DNA of 36,023 bases from Caldifarciminota bacterium (GCA_020352555.1 CP070680.1:1081389-1117411), one strand, 5' to 3'; positions 28,492 to 34,746 are shown, numbered from the stretch's first letter. The notes: generated by a model from the letters alone, not told the origin. A program made the numbers and translations.

Positions 28492-28513
28492 GCCGGCCCG
28501 GGTCCGGGCCGGC
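28492..28513 (-). terminator. 10-bp perfect hairpin abutting the FAD gene stop, no U tract
   Basis: GCCGGCCCGG (28492-28501) and CCGGGCCGGC (28504-28513) with a 2-nt loop, touching the stop codon at 28514. It lacks a T run on the minus strand, so it may act as a U-less terminator or 3'-end protector. Confidence 0.45.
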
Positions 28514-30013
28514 TCAAGACGCAGCCCTGAATCGCCTGTTGTGCCTGCGGCAGACCAGCTCCACGACCTGGCGGCCGGTGAGCGCGGCCAGTACCGTGCC
28601 GGTGAACGGCGCGGTCCACTGGCCCGCCAACCACAGCCCCTCGAGCCCGGGCAGGTTCCTTAGAGGCTCGGCCCGCATGTTCTCCGGCGTCATGTACCAG
28701 CCGTCCGGCGAGCCCAGCCAGTTGCCGGTGTAGCGGACATAGGTCGCGGGCGTCGCCACATCCAAAACCTCAACCTGCTTGCGGAACCCGGGCCAGCGCT
28801 GGTCCAGCTCGGCGATTGTCAGGTCCGCGATGCGCTGCTTCTCGGCATCGTACCGCGGCCGGTCCTGCTCGAGCGCCTGCCAGTACCCGTACCGGCAGGG
28901 AAACCAGACCTCGACCGCGGACTTGCCCTCGGGCGCCATGGTCGGGTCGAACGAATGGTGGATGACCGACAGCCACTTGCGGGTCTCACCCGCAACCGTG
29001 ACCGGCTGGGTCAGCTCGAACGCGAGCCGCGCCGGCTCCTTCGACATGTCACGGTTGACCCCGAGGCACACCTGGACAATCGGCCGGACCGGAACCCACT
29101 CCGAGTACATCCGCCGAATCCGCTCGTCGATGTACCTGCTGTCCAGGATGTCGAAGATGAGCTTGTGCCCGTCCGCGGCCCAGATGACGGTGTCGGCTCG
29201 TACCTCGCTTCCATCCGCGAGCTTCACTCCGGCGGCCCGGTTGTTCTCGACCAGAATTCCTGTGACCAGGCAGTTGTAGCGTGCCTCACCGCCCAGCTGC
29301 TTGAACCGCTCGGCAATCGTGAACGCGACCTGCTGGGATCCGCCGATCGGCACCCCGCCTTCCGCGACCGAGCTCCTCATCGCCCCGGCCATCCCGACCA
29401 GAGGGAAACGGAGCATGCGCCAGCCCGGCGCGTCGATGGCCATCCTGACCGCCTCGCGCAGGAACGGGTCGGTGAAACGAGCCGCGAACCCCTGAACCGT
29501 CTGCTTTCCGCATTTCCGGAGAACACCGACTAGCGGCAGCGCCCTGAACATCATCCCGATGCGGTCGAACAACCCGGACGTTTCCGGCGGCTTGAGGCTG
29601 GCCAGGCCCATGAATCCGGGCCCGGTCAGCAGGCGGACGAAGTCGCGCGACAGCTTCTCGTCCGCAGGCGAAAGCTCGAGCATCTGCGCGAGAAGCCGCT
29701 CCGGGTCGATGCAGAACGACAGCGTGCGTCTGCCGCTCTCGATTCGGTACATCTCGTCGTGGTAGTGGAACCTGCGGTTCTCGATCACGCCCAGCTCCTG
29801 CCACATCTGATACAAGGCCCCGCTCTTGGACCCGGCCAGCCAGTGCATCGAGATGTCAAAAGTGTAGCCCTTCCGCTTCCAGGCAGCACACAGCCCGCCC
29901 GGGATGCGGTGCATCTCCAGGATCAGAGCCTTGAATCCGTTCATCCGGGCATAGCACCCGGCCGACAGGCCGGCCATGCCCGCGCCGACAATCACAACCG
30001 ACTTCTCGCTCAT
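28514..30013 (-). CDS. NAD(P)/FAD-dependent oxidoreductase, phytoene desaturase/CrtI-like
   Basis: 499 aa. The N-terminal dinucleotide-binding fold is clear: VVIVGAGMAGLSAG with GxGxxG at 10-15, then LILEMHRIPGGLCAAWKRKGYTFD, as in CrtI/retinol saturase-like enzymes. A second conserved block near the end reads LPGLEGLWLAGQWTAPFTGTVLAALTGRQVVE, which contacts FAD. In between is a substrate domain with an Arg/Trp-rich segment (YGYWQALEQDRPRY). It probably oxidises or saturates a hydrophobic polyene, but no carotenoid or quinone genes are adjacent. Start is ATG at 30013 (a TTG precedes it in frame). No clear Shine-Dalgarno sequence. Monocistronic. Confidence 0.87.
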   Translation of the reverse strand: MSEKSVVIVGAGMAGLSAGCYARMNGFKALILEMHRIPGGLCAAWKRKGYTFDISMHWLAGSKSGALYQMWQELGVIENRRFHYHDEMYRIESGRRTLSFCIDPERLLAQMLELSPADEKLSRDFVRLLTGPGFMGLASLKPPETSGLFDRIGMMFRALPLVGVLRKCGKQTVQGFAARFTDPFLREAVRMAIDAPGWRMLRFPLVGMAGAMRSSVAEGGVPIGGSQQVAFTIAERFKQLGGEARYNCLVTGILVENNRAAGVKLADGSEVRADTVIWAADGHKLIFDILDSRYIDERIRRMYSEWVPVRPIVQVCLGVNRDMSKEPARLAFELTQPVTVAGETRKWLSVIHHSFDPTMAPEGKSAVEVWFPCRYGYWQALEQDRPRYDAEKQRIADLTIAELDQRWPGFRKQVEVLDVATPATYVRYTGNWLGSPDGWYMTPENMRAEPLRNLPGLEGLWLAGQWTAPFTGTVLAALTGRQVVELVCRRHNRRFRAAS

Positions 30014-30034
30014 CAAACGGTGCCGTTCGAGACA

Positions 30035-30062
30035 ATCCTACACTCTGGCCCGGACGTGTAAA
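30035..30062 (-). promoter_or_regulatory. predicted promoter of the FAD oxidoreductase
   Basis: Minus-strand TTTACA (30057-30062), 16-nt spacer, TAGGAT (30035-30040), leaving a leader of about 15 nt. Confidence 0.4.
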
Positions 30063-30116
30063 GGCCCCGCACGACTGAACTGCAACCGGGCAGCCGGCGT
30101 TGCTGCAGCCCCTCAA

Positions 30117-30184
30117 TCCGCCCACCGCTTGCGCTCGCCCACTGGGTCACTCTGTCTCTCGGTCACTCTGTCACTCCTCTCAGG
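30117..30184 (+). repeat. composite CCGC/CACT array
   Basis: CCGCCCA, CCGCTTGCGCTCGCC, then CACTGGGT, CACTCTGT, CTCTCGGT, CACTCTGT, CACTCCTCTCAGG. The CACTCCTCTCAGG end recurs at 34200-34212. Confidence 0.7.
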
Positions 30185-30218
30185 CTTTCCACTCACTGGA
30201 CCTCGTGTCCGATTTGGC

Positions 30219-30247
30219 TTGCCAAACTCCGGATTTTGCCCTATCCT
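30219..30247 (+). promoter_or_regulatory. promoter, twin of 34307-34335, leaderless
   Basis: TTGCCA (30219-30224), 17-nt spacer starting AACTCCGG, TATCCT (30242-30247), ATG 8 nt later at 30256. TTGGC/GCCAA form a small dyad over the -35. Confidence 0.6.
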
Positions 30248-30255
30248 TAACCGCG

Positions 30256-30990
30256 ATGCGTCAAAGACGATACACAATGGCTTTCCTGACCTTGCTGGGC
30301 AATATCTGCCTGGTCATCATCCTCCCGGCCAACGTCTGGACCGCACCGAAGGACCTGTGGGACGGCCTGGCACCCATCCAGGAGGAGGCCGAGGCCCACG
30401 GCGTGCCGAAAGCACTGAGACTTGTTCGCGGCATGCCCAAGCAGTGGTGGGCGTGGATGATGTTGCGGGACGGACTCCCGGACAGTAGCCGGATAGAGCG
30501 CAGCTACGCGGGCGGGAGCTCAACCGCCGAGCGCCCGGCAGAGCGCTTTGACCTGCAGATAGTCCAGCGTGACACGGCTGTCAGAGTATCCTACGGTCTT
30601 CGGACCGAAAGCCGCGCCGACGCGGACGCGCTGCTGCCCTTGCCTGCAGGCAGGGTTTCAGCGGCCGCCTACCGCGACTTCCTGGCCCCGCTTGCGCACG
30701 GGTGGTTCTTCGCGTCAGACACAGCCTACTCTCCTGGCAAGCCTGGCCGCGGCACGGTGAGGATTGCCGTGACCTGCTGGAAAGGAAGGCGCACGGTCAG
30801 CCACTCGGTAGTCGCAGGAGTCGACCACACCCCCAGGAGGGTCGCCAAGGTCCTGGCCGGCGTCAAGTCGCTCGAGATGGCGGGCGTAGGCCCTGTCGGT
30901 GACGAAGACCCGCTCGGAGAAAAGGCGCGGCGGAGCAGGACAGCGGGTACAACGCCCGCTGACGAGCATCAGGCTGCGCGTAGCCTCTGA
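30256..30990 (+). CDS. hypothetical exported protein
   Basis: 244 aa from the ATG at 30256, which lies 8 nt behind the -10 box; the ATG at 30277 is an alternative giving 237 aa. N-terminus: RQRRYTMAFLTLLGNICLVIILPANVWT, a signal peptide or single membrane anchor. The rest has patches such as ALRLVRGMPKQWWAWMML and FDLQIVQRDTAVRVSYGLR but no family I know. The Arg/Thr-rich last 25 residues look unlike the rest and may come from drift of the stop position. Function unknown. Confidence 0.65.
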   Translation: MRQRRYTMAFLTLLGNICLVIILPANVWTAPKDLWDGLAPIQEEAEAHGVPKALRLVRGMPKQWWAWMMLRDGLPDSSRIERSYAGGSSTAERPAERFDLQIVQRDTAVRVSYGLRTESRADADALLPLPAGRVSAAAYRDFLAPLAHGWFFASDTAYSPGKPGRGTVRIAVTCWKGRRTVSHSVVAGVDHTPRRVAKVLAGVKSLEMAGVGPVGDEDPLGEKARRSRTAGTTPADEHQAARSL

Positions 30991-31448
30991 GCGCCAGACA
31001 GAAGCAGTTGCGGGGAGTGTCGAAGGAAGACGCCGGGCGGGTGGACCGTGCCTCCGACTTCGCCGTCCTGGACAGTCCGGTCTGAGAAGCGCGGAGGGAC
31101 GTCCGGAGGCTGAGAAGGTCTGGACGCTATGACGGCAGGGCGCTTGAGCTGAAGGCGCTCACCGCGCTGCCGCCGGAAAGCAGGGTCAGACTCGACTCGG
31201 CCCGCTGCCAGCCCGACGCCGCAACACCGCAGGCTGTAGGCTGAAGTGTCGGCTGAGGGCTGACTTCGCCCGGTCGTCAACAGGACCCGGGCCTGCGTCC
31301 GGACTCGGCGAAACGACCGAAGAACAGCGGGTCCCTGCAACGCTCGCTCCCCTCCCTTGAGAGGAGTGGAGTGAAGTGGGAAGTGACATTTCACCAGGCC
31401 GGTTCCCAGCAGCCTAGCTGAGGGCGTCAGGCTCCCGTGGGAGCGCTC
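30991..31448. other. 458-nt intergenic region, repeat debris only
   Basis: No supported gene. It holds a relative of the CTGTGAGCTGAGAG repeat near 31227-31250 and a CTCCCCTCCC-TTGA-GAGGAG palindrome-like element at 31347-31366 of the kind often found in intergenic repeats. Confidence 0.5.
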
Positions 31449-31757
31449 CTAGGGCATCTGTTTGATGACCTCCATCGTCACCTTTTCGGCCTCATCCATC
31501 GAGGTCAGCGGCCAGACATCCCAGCTGACGAACGGCCACATCGGATTCTCGGTGGCGATCTTCAGCAACTCCTCGTGCGAGTCCACTTCGAAAATGCCGC
31601 ATCCGCCCTTCTCAGCAGCGAAGGCGTAGATCGACTCTATCTTGCCCTGCTCCTTGAGCTTCTTGAAGTAGGCCATCTGCGCGGGCATCGCGGTATTCAT
31701 CACTTCCGGGGGAACCGGGCCTTCTGGTGCTGACTGCACTACCAGGAACTTCGCCAT
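31449..31757 (-). CDS. muconolactone-isomerase-like small protein (ferredoxin-like fold)
   Basis: 102 aa from the ATG at 31757, with AAGGAG 7-8 nt upstream. AKFLVVQSAPEGPVPPEVM, AYFKKLKEQGKIESIYAFAAEKGGCGIFEVDSHEELLKI and NPMWPFVSWDVWPL give the beta-alpha-beta pattern of the dimeric alpha/beta-barrel superfamily, close to muconolactone delta-isomerase and the DUF3303-like proteins. The true substrate is unknown; no aromatic degradation genes are nearby. Its promoter (31969-31996) leaves a ~200-nt leader rich in GGCC hairpins and a GGAGGATGT direct repeat (plus strand 31799-31807 and 31913-31921). Confidence 0.8.
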   Translation of the reverse strand: MAKFLVVQSAPEGPVPPEVMNTAMPAQMAYFKKLKEQGKIESIYAFAAEKGGCGIFEVDSHEELLKIATENPMWPFVSWDVWPLTSMDEAEKVTMEVIKQMP

Positions 31758-31944
31758 GGCGTGTCTCCTTTGCGTTTGCTGCTTTCGGGCCTGCCCGCCG
31801 GAGGATGTTGACCTCGCTCCGGGGCCGCGGAAACCACGCACCTGCGGTGCGACGCCTCCGGGAACGCCCCGGTCGAAGTTTCTACGGCCCTCCGTCGGCC
31901 GGCTTCGGCCTGGAGGATGTACGCCCTGTGAAGTGGTTATGGTA

Positions 31945-31966
31945 TTCCGGTATCCGAATGCCGGAA
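31945..31966. promoter_or_regulatory. operator-like palindrome at the transcription start
   Basis: TTCCGG (31945-31950), 10 nt, CCGGAA (31961-31966), directly downstream of the -10 box and covering the likely start point. Could bind a repressor or form an RNA hairpin. Confidence 0.4.
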
Positions 31967-31968
31967 AG

Positions 31969-31996
31969 AGTATAGGAGACCCTCCCGCCCTGTCAA
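31969..31996 (-). promoter_or_regulatory. promoter of the muconolactone-isomerase-like gene
   Basis: Minus-strand TTGACA (31991-31996, perfect), 16-nt G-rich spacer, TATACT (31969-31974). Same promoter style as the small-RNA units. Confidence 0.7.
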
Positions 31997-32021
31997 GCGC
32001 CTGTTTTCGACACACCTGCCC

Positions 32022-32102
32022 CTCCGCCCAATCTGTCTCTTGATCACTCCGTCACCTCCGCCCACTCTGTCTCTCTGTCACTTGGCCACACTGTCACTCT
32101 GA
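32022..32102 (+). repeat. 8-nt-period CACTCTGT-type array
   Basis: CCGCCCAATCTGT, CTCTTGAT, CACTCCGT, CACCTCCG, CC, CACTCTGT, CTCTCTGT, CACTTGGC, CACACTGT, CACTCTGA. Confidence 0.7.
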
Positions 32103-32122
32103 GTCTACACCATCCACACCAG

Positions 32123-32189
32123 TGAGCCGCGCGAAAGCGGGGCTCAGAAGAAGACGGACAATTTCGCCCAGGAACCCTCCGGGGTTCCG
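32123..32189 (-). ncRNA. small-RNA family unit F
   Basis: Minus-strand promoter TTGACA (32217-32222), 17-nt spacer, CACATT (32194-32199, weak). The predicted ~67-nt RNA starts with a perfect 7-bp hairpin GGAACCC-CGGA-GGGTTCC (32171-32188), then a pyrimidine-rich linker (GTCTTCTTCT) and the shared 3' hairpin GAGCCCCGC-TTTC-GCGCGGCTC (32124-32145). No U run follows, so termination may need help. Its -35 begins 2 nt after unit A ends. Confidence 0.45.
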
Positions 32190-32224
32190 ACCGAATGTGG
32201 TCCGCTCGCGTCCGGGTGTCAACA

Positions 32225-32294
32225 TCAAGAAAGAGCCGCGTAGTTGCGGCTCTATAGGGTTAGATTGTAGCTTTCTCGGGACTGACCTAAGTCC
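32225..32294 (-). ncRNA. small-RNA family unit A
   Basis: Minus-strand promoter TTGACA (32325-32330, perfect), 18-nt G-rich spacer, TATACT (32301-32306). The ~70-nt RNA opens with a 7-bp hairpin CGGGACT/AGTCCCG, continues with an A/C-rich linker ending TAACCCTAT, and closes with the 8-bp hairpin AGAGCCGC/GCGGCTCT (32232-32253) followed by TTCTTG, a good intrinsic terminator. No coding frame of note. Best-formed member of the family. Confidence 0.6.
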
Positions 32295-32450
32295 CGGGCC
32301 AGTATACTTCTCCCCCTGCCCCCATGTCAATAGCCGACCGCAGTCCGCTTGCCGCCCGCCCGGCCGCCGGGCCACAGGTGCGGTTTCTGCCCGTCACTCG
32401 GGCGCTCCCGCTCACCCTTGTCCCTGCCCTGCTGTCTGCAGCATTCCGAC

Positions 32451-32526
32451 GGCAAAGGAGCCGCGCATGCGCGCCGCGCGGCTCCGGGGTGACAAACCAT
32501 GTCTGACAAGGGACGATCCCACGCCC
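32451..32526 (-). ncRNA. small-RNA family unit B
   Basis: Minus-strand promoter TTGACG (32556-32561), 17-nt G-rich spacer, TATACT (32533-32538). The ~76-nt RNA contains GGGATCGTCCC, the CTTGTCAGACA segment shared with unit E, a linker ending TCACCCC, and a 10-bp terminator hairpin GGAGCCGCGC/GCGCGGCTCC (32457-32485) followed by TTTGCC. Lies 10 nt after unit C. Confidence 0.6.
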
Positions 32527-32571
32527 CGCATAAGTATACCCTAGACCCCTCCTGTCGTCAACCTCATCGAC

Positions 32572-32649
32572 AGCAAAGGAGCCGCGCATGCGCGCAGCGC
32601 GGCCCCTGAGGTGCGATGTCAATACTCACAGAGGACCAGCCACCAGTCC
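32572..32649 (-). ncRNA. small-RNA family unit C
   Basis: Minus-strand promoter TTGACG (32680-32685), 18-nt G-rich spacer, TATACT (32656-32661). The ~78-nt RNA starts GGGACTGG, has a GGAC/GTCC hairpin, a linker containing GCACCTCA and the terminator hairpin GGGGCCGCGC/GCGCGGCTCC (32578-32606, 9 of 10 pairs) followed by TTTGCTG. It sits just downstream of the CARDB-type tagged protein, before unit B. Confidence 0.6.
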
Positions 32650-32723
32650 CCACAAAGTATACTCCGACCCCTGCCCGGACGTCAAAAGGCCTTGGCAGAC
32701 CGCTTGCCGCCTTCCGCCGGACC

Positions 32724-33743
32724 CTATCGCTGAATGACCACCTTGCGGATTGCCGGCCTCTCTTCGCGGTCCGCTGGCCCGTAGGATGCGTAGCCTGCCG
32801 TCGGACGGCAGAAGTAGACTCCCGGCGCGAGGTGCCGGATGTCATTCTCCCCCGGCTCCAGGTCTGAGACCTTGCGACCCATGATGTCGTGTAGTTCTGC
32901 ACAATACCTGCCCGGTAGCGTCAGCGTGCCCCGACACACGCTCACTTGCGGTCGAGGAGCCTCGGTCCTCGGTGCGCCCTCCACAATCGCGGACGAGGGC
33001 TCGACATAGAACGAGTCTCTCACAACGGAATCCTGCCGCCCACTGATGTAGGCGAGCGAACACTGGCAGGCATGCCAGCCAATGGTGCAGAACGCGACCG
33101 GCCGAAAGGTGAACCCACGGTTCCACATCGGTCGGTGCAGCACAGTCCCCGTCGACTCCCGGAAGATGCCGGTACCGCCCGGGTCCCACATCTCGAAGTA
33201 CAGGCGGTACACCAGAGTGTCGTGGCTGCAGTTCCACGTCTGGACAGATGGTCGAATCGAGTCCCCGAGTACCACGGTGCCACGTGGTGCCCGAATCTCG
33301 ACCTGGAGCGTACGCGGGAACCTCACGACCACGAAGTCCTTGTGGCAGGTGTCGTTCGATCGGTTCTCGTCACCTCGCAGGTTGTGAGAGGCACGGGCGT
33401 AGTATGACCCGAACGGGCTTGCGATCCAGTAGACAGGGTACTCCAGCTCGACCCTTTCCCCCGGCTCGAGGTCCACGCCGTCAATGGTAGCGAAGACCAT
33501 CCTGCTGGTGTCGTAGATGTAGAACGCAACGTACACCAGCTCAGCGTGCCTGCCCAGGTTCCTGACCCTCACGACCGAATGGACTGTGTCGTCCTCCAAG
33601 GTCGTATCCTCCGGGCAGATGATGGTTTCAACAGCGACATCGTGCTCGTACAGGGATCGAAGCCCGGCGTGATTCGCCGGCAGACTGACGGCCAGCCTGG
33701 CCCCAGCCAGGACTGCAAACAGGACGATGAGAGTCATTCTCAT
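32724..33743 (-). CDS. secreted beta-domain (CARDB-like) protein with RKVVIQR sorting-type tag
   Basis: 339 aa from the ATG at 33743 (GGAGG at 33748-33752). Upstream frame to 33983 is repeat-encoded and not part of the protein. Signal peptide RMTLIVLFAVLAGARLAVS. Two Ig-like domains follow (about 30-125, with VAVETIICPEDTTLEDDTVHSVVRVRN and a DENRSNDTCHKDFVVV end, and about 130-250), in the style of CARDB domains. The C-terminus is the short tag ELHDIMGRKVSDLEPGEND ... APGVYF ... AIRKVVIQR, whose linker is longer than in the relatives. Own promoter; small-RNA units lie both upstream and downstream of it. Confidence 0.82.
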   Translation of the reverse strand: MRMTLIVLFAVLAGARLAVSLPANHAGLRSLYEHDVAVETIICPEDTTLEDDTVHSVVRVRNLGRHAELVYVAFYIYDTSRMVFATIDGVDLEPGERVELEYPVYWIASPFGSYYARASHNLRGDENRSNDTCHKDFVVVRFPRTLQVEIRAPRGTVVLGDSIRPSVQTWNCSHDTLVYRLYFEMWDPGGTGIFRESTGTVLHRPMWNRGFTFRPVAFCTIGWHACQCSLAYISGRQDSVVRDSFYVEPSSAIVEGAPRTEAPRPQVSVCRGTLTLPGRYCAELHDIMGRKVSDLEPGENDIRHLAPGVYFCRPTAGYASYGPADREERPAIRKVVIQR

Positions 33744-33765
33744 ACGACCTCCTCTGTTATGCCCC

Positions 33766-33794
33766 AGTGTAACCGTCCTCCCACAATCTGTCAA
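33766..33794 (-). promoter_or_regulatory. promoter of the CARDB-like tagged protein
   Basis: Minus-strand TTGACA (33789-33794, perfect), 17-nt G-rich spacer, TACACT (33766-33771). The ~17-nt leader holds AGGAGG. Confidence 0.65.
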
Positions 33795-33800
33795 CCCCGT

Positions 33801-33891
33801 TTCCGCTGACCGCAATCCGCTTCCCGCCCACTCTGTCTCTTGGTCACTTTGTCTCTCTGTCACTTCTGTCTGTCTCTCGGTCGCTCTGCAG
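33801..33891 (+). repeat. composite CCGC/CACT array
   Basis: CCGCTGA, CCGCAAT, CCGCTTC, CCGCC, then CACTCTGT, CTCTTGGT, CACTTTGT, CTCTCTGT, CACTTCTGT, CTGT, CTCTCGGT, CGCTCTGC. The clearest example of the two-part structure. Confidence 0.75.
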
Positions 33892-33902
33892 CTACCCCTT
33901 CG

Positions 33903-33976
33903 ACAACAAGAGAGCCGCGCTTGCGCGCGGCTCAGGAGGAGTAACATCATACCCGAGCGGTACCGGGCATGAGTTA
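33903..33976 (-). ncRNA. small-RNA family unit D
   Basis: Minus-strand promoter TTGCCG (34006-34011), 17-nt spacer, TATAAT (33983-33988, perfect) preceded by TGG. A 6-bp dyad GGGCAT/ATGCCC (33965-33981) spans the likely start point. The ~74-nt RNA has a CCCG/CGGG hairpin, then the linker TTACTCCTCCT, and a perfect 9-bp terminator hairpin GAGCCGCGC-GCAA-GCGCGGCTC (33912-33933) with TCTTGTTG after it. The linker contains CTCCTCC, complementary to ribosome-binding sites. Confidence 0.58.
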
Positions 33977-34019
33977 TGCCCAATTATACCACAAAATCCG
34001 AAATCCGGCAATGGGCCAT

Positions 34020-34240
34020 CCGCTGGCCCCTTGCCGCTATCCGCCGTCCGCCTTCAGCCCACTCTGTCTCTAGGCCACTCTGCCTCGGTCACTTCCGCTT
34101 TCCGCCATCCGCTTCCTGCTGTGAGCTGAGAGCTGTCGGCTGTGGGCTGCTGCTACTCCGCTTCGCCCACTCTGTCACTCTGTCTCTCTGTCACTTGGTC
34201 ACTCCTCTCAGGCCTTCCGCCCGCTCGGCCGCTCGACCAC
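34020..34240 (+). repeat. double composite array with an inserted 34-bp repeat
   Basis: First part: CCGCTAT, CCGCCGT, CCGCCTT, then CACTCTGT, CTCTAGGC, CACTCTGC. Second part: CCGCTTT, CCGCCAT, CCGCTTC, the CTGTGAGCTGAGAG repeat (34119-34152, copy of 19601-19634), then CACTCTGT, CACTCTGT, CTCTCTGT, CACTTGGT, CACTCCTCTCAGG. Confidence 0.7.
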
Positions 34241-34306
34241 GTGCTCTGCGACACAGGAGCAGGTGCCATCAGATGGCTCACCACTCGGCCGCTTGTCCAA
34301 TTGGGC

Positions 34307-34335
34307 TTGCCAAACTCCGGGTTCCGGCGTATCAT
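34307..34335 (+). promoter_or_regulatory. promoter, twin of 30219-30247, leaderless
   Basis: TTGCCA (34307-34312), 17-nt spacer starting AACTCCGG, TATCAT (34330-34335), ATG 6 nt later. It shares GGCTTGCCAAACTCCGG with the promoter at 30219. Confidence 0.65.
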
Positions 34336-34341
34336 GGTGCG

Positions 34342-34746
34342 ATGAGAAGGTGGATACTGCCGGCCCTGCTGCTCCTCGCTTCGGTCGGGGTCACCGAAGC
34401 CGGGTCTTGCGACGTGTCAATCTTGCGTGTCATCTCCCCCCGGACTTTCGAGCCCCCTGGTTCCATCGTGGCTCCGCTCCTGCAGGTCACGAATGCAGGA
34501 CCGGACACGGCGCTTTTCAGGAGCTGGGTCTCCATCACCAATCCTGTCACAAACGAGGTCTACCGGGAATCGCTGGACGTGGTTTCCCTGGGGCCCGGGG
34601 CCGACACGACTGTCGAGTTCCCGGAATTCGATGTCGGCCCCAAACAGGGTTACTGGCTGGCTGTCTGCTCGCTCCATGCACCCGGAGACACACGGCCGGA
34701 GAATGACACCGTCAGCAAGACGTTCACGGTGATGGCGAGTATCTGA
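34342..34746 (+). CDS. secreted CARDB-like protein, N-terminal part of a split gene
   Basis: 134 aa. Signal peptide RRWILPALLLLASVGVTEAG, then a CARDB-like domain (about 22-134): DVSILRVISPRTFEPPGSIVAPLLQVTNAG ... RPENDTVSKTFTVMAS, the form usually found ahead of a propeller and sorting tag. It ends at a TGA (34744-34746) after which the same frame stays open for 422 more codons (TGGWREVSRGVPL...) into the Kelch-like part. The first Kelch blade begins directly after the TGA, so the ancestral protein was almost certainly one of about 557 residues. The present state may be nonsense mutation, readthrough or sequence error. Start chosen from the leaderless promoter and signal peptide. Confidence 0.75.
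   Translation: MRRWILPALLLLASVGVTEAGSCDVSILRVISPRTFEPPGSIVAPLLQVTNAGPDTALFRSWVSITNPVTNEVYRESLDVVSLGPGADTTVEFPEFDVGPKQGYWLAVCSLHAPGDTRPENDTVSKTFTVMASI

Larger units (their letters stand above)
27826..28513. other. 688-nt intergenic region with hairpins and repeats, no gene seen
   Basis: It holds a hairpin GGCCGC/GCGGCC (27853-27871) in the likely leader of the repeat protein, the 28113-28187 repeat, a composite array (28197-28280), a GGGCGC/GCGCCC hairpin near 28434-28448 and a long perfect hairpin at 28492-28513. Open frames here lack family similarity and ribosome sites. Confidence 0.6.

Noticed and set aside
30991-31448. Short plus frame 30899-31132 and minus frame 30969-31394
   Set aside because: No ribosome site, no recognisable family, and they cross repeat debris and the end of the neighbouring gene.
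32457-32606. Plus-strand small ORFs starting at the ATGs near 32500 and 32616
   Set aside because: They lack ribosome sites and families and run opposite two units with strong minus-strand promoters and terminators.
33744-33983. Upstream extension of the CARDB-like tagged protein
   Set aside because: The extra residues (TERQTEVTERQSD...) are translated composite repeat and cross small-RNA unit D; GGAGG and the signal peptide set the start at 33743.
34020-34240. CRISPR-like array
   Set aside because: Repeat units are 7-8 nt, degenerate and contiguous with no unique spacers; no cas gene in the window.
33976-34341. Upstream extension of the split CARDB gene
   Set aside because: Encoded by repeat arrays; the signal peptide and the -10 box fix the start at 34342.
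34744-34746. TGA recoded as an amino acid across the genome
   Set aside because: TGA ends hutU, clpC and other intact genes in the window, so the code is standard; only local readthrough, mutation or error remain possible.
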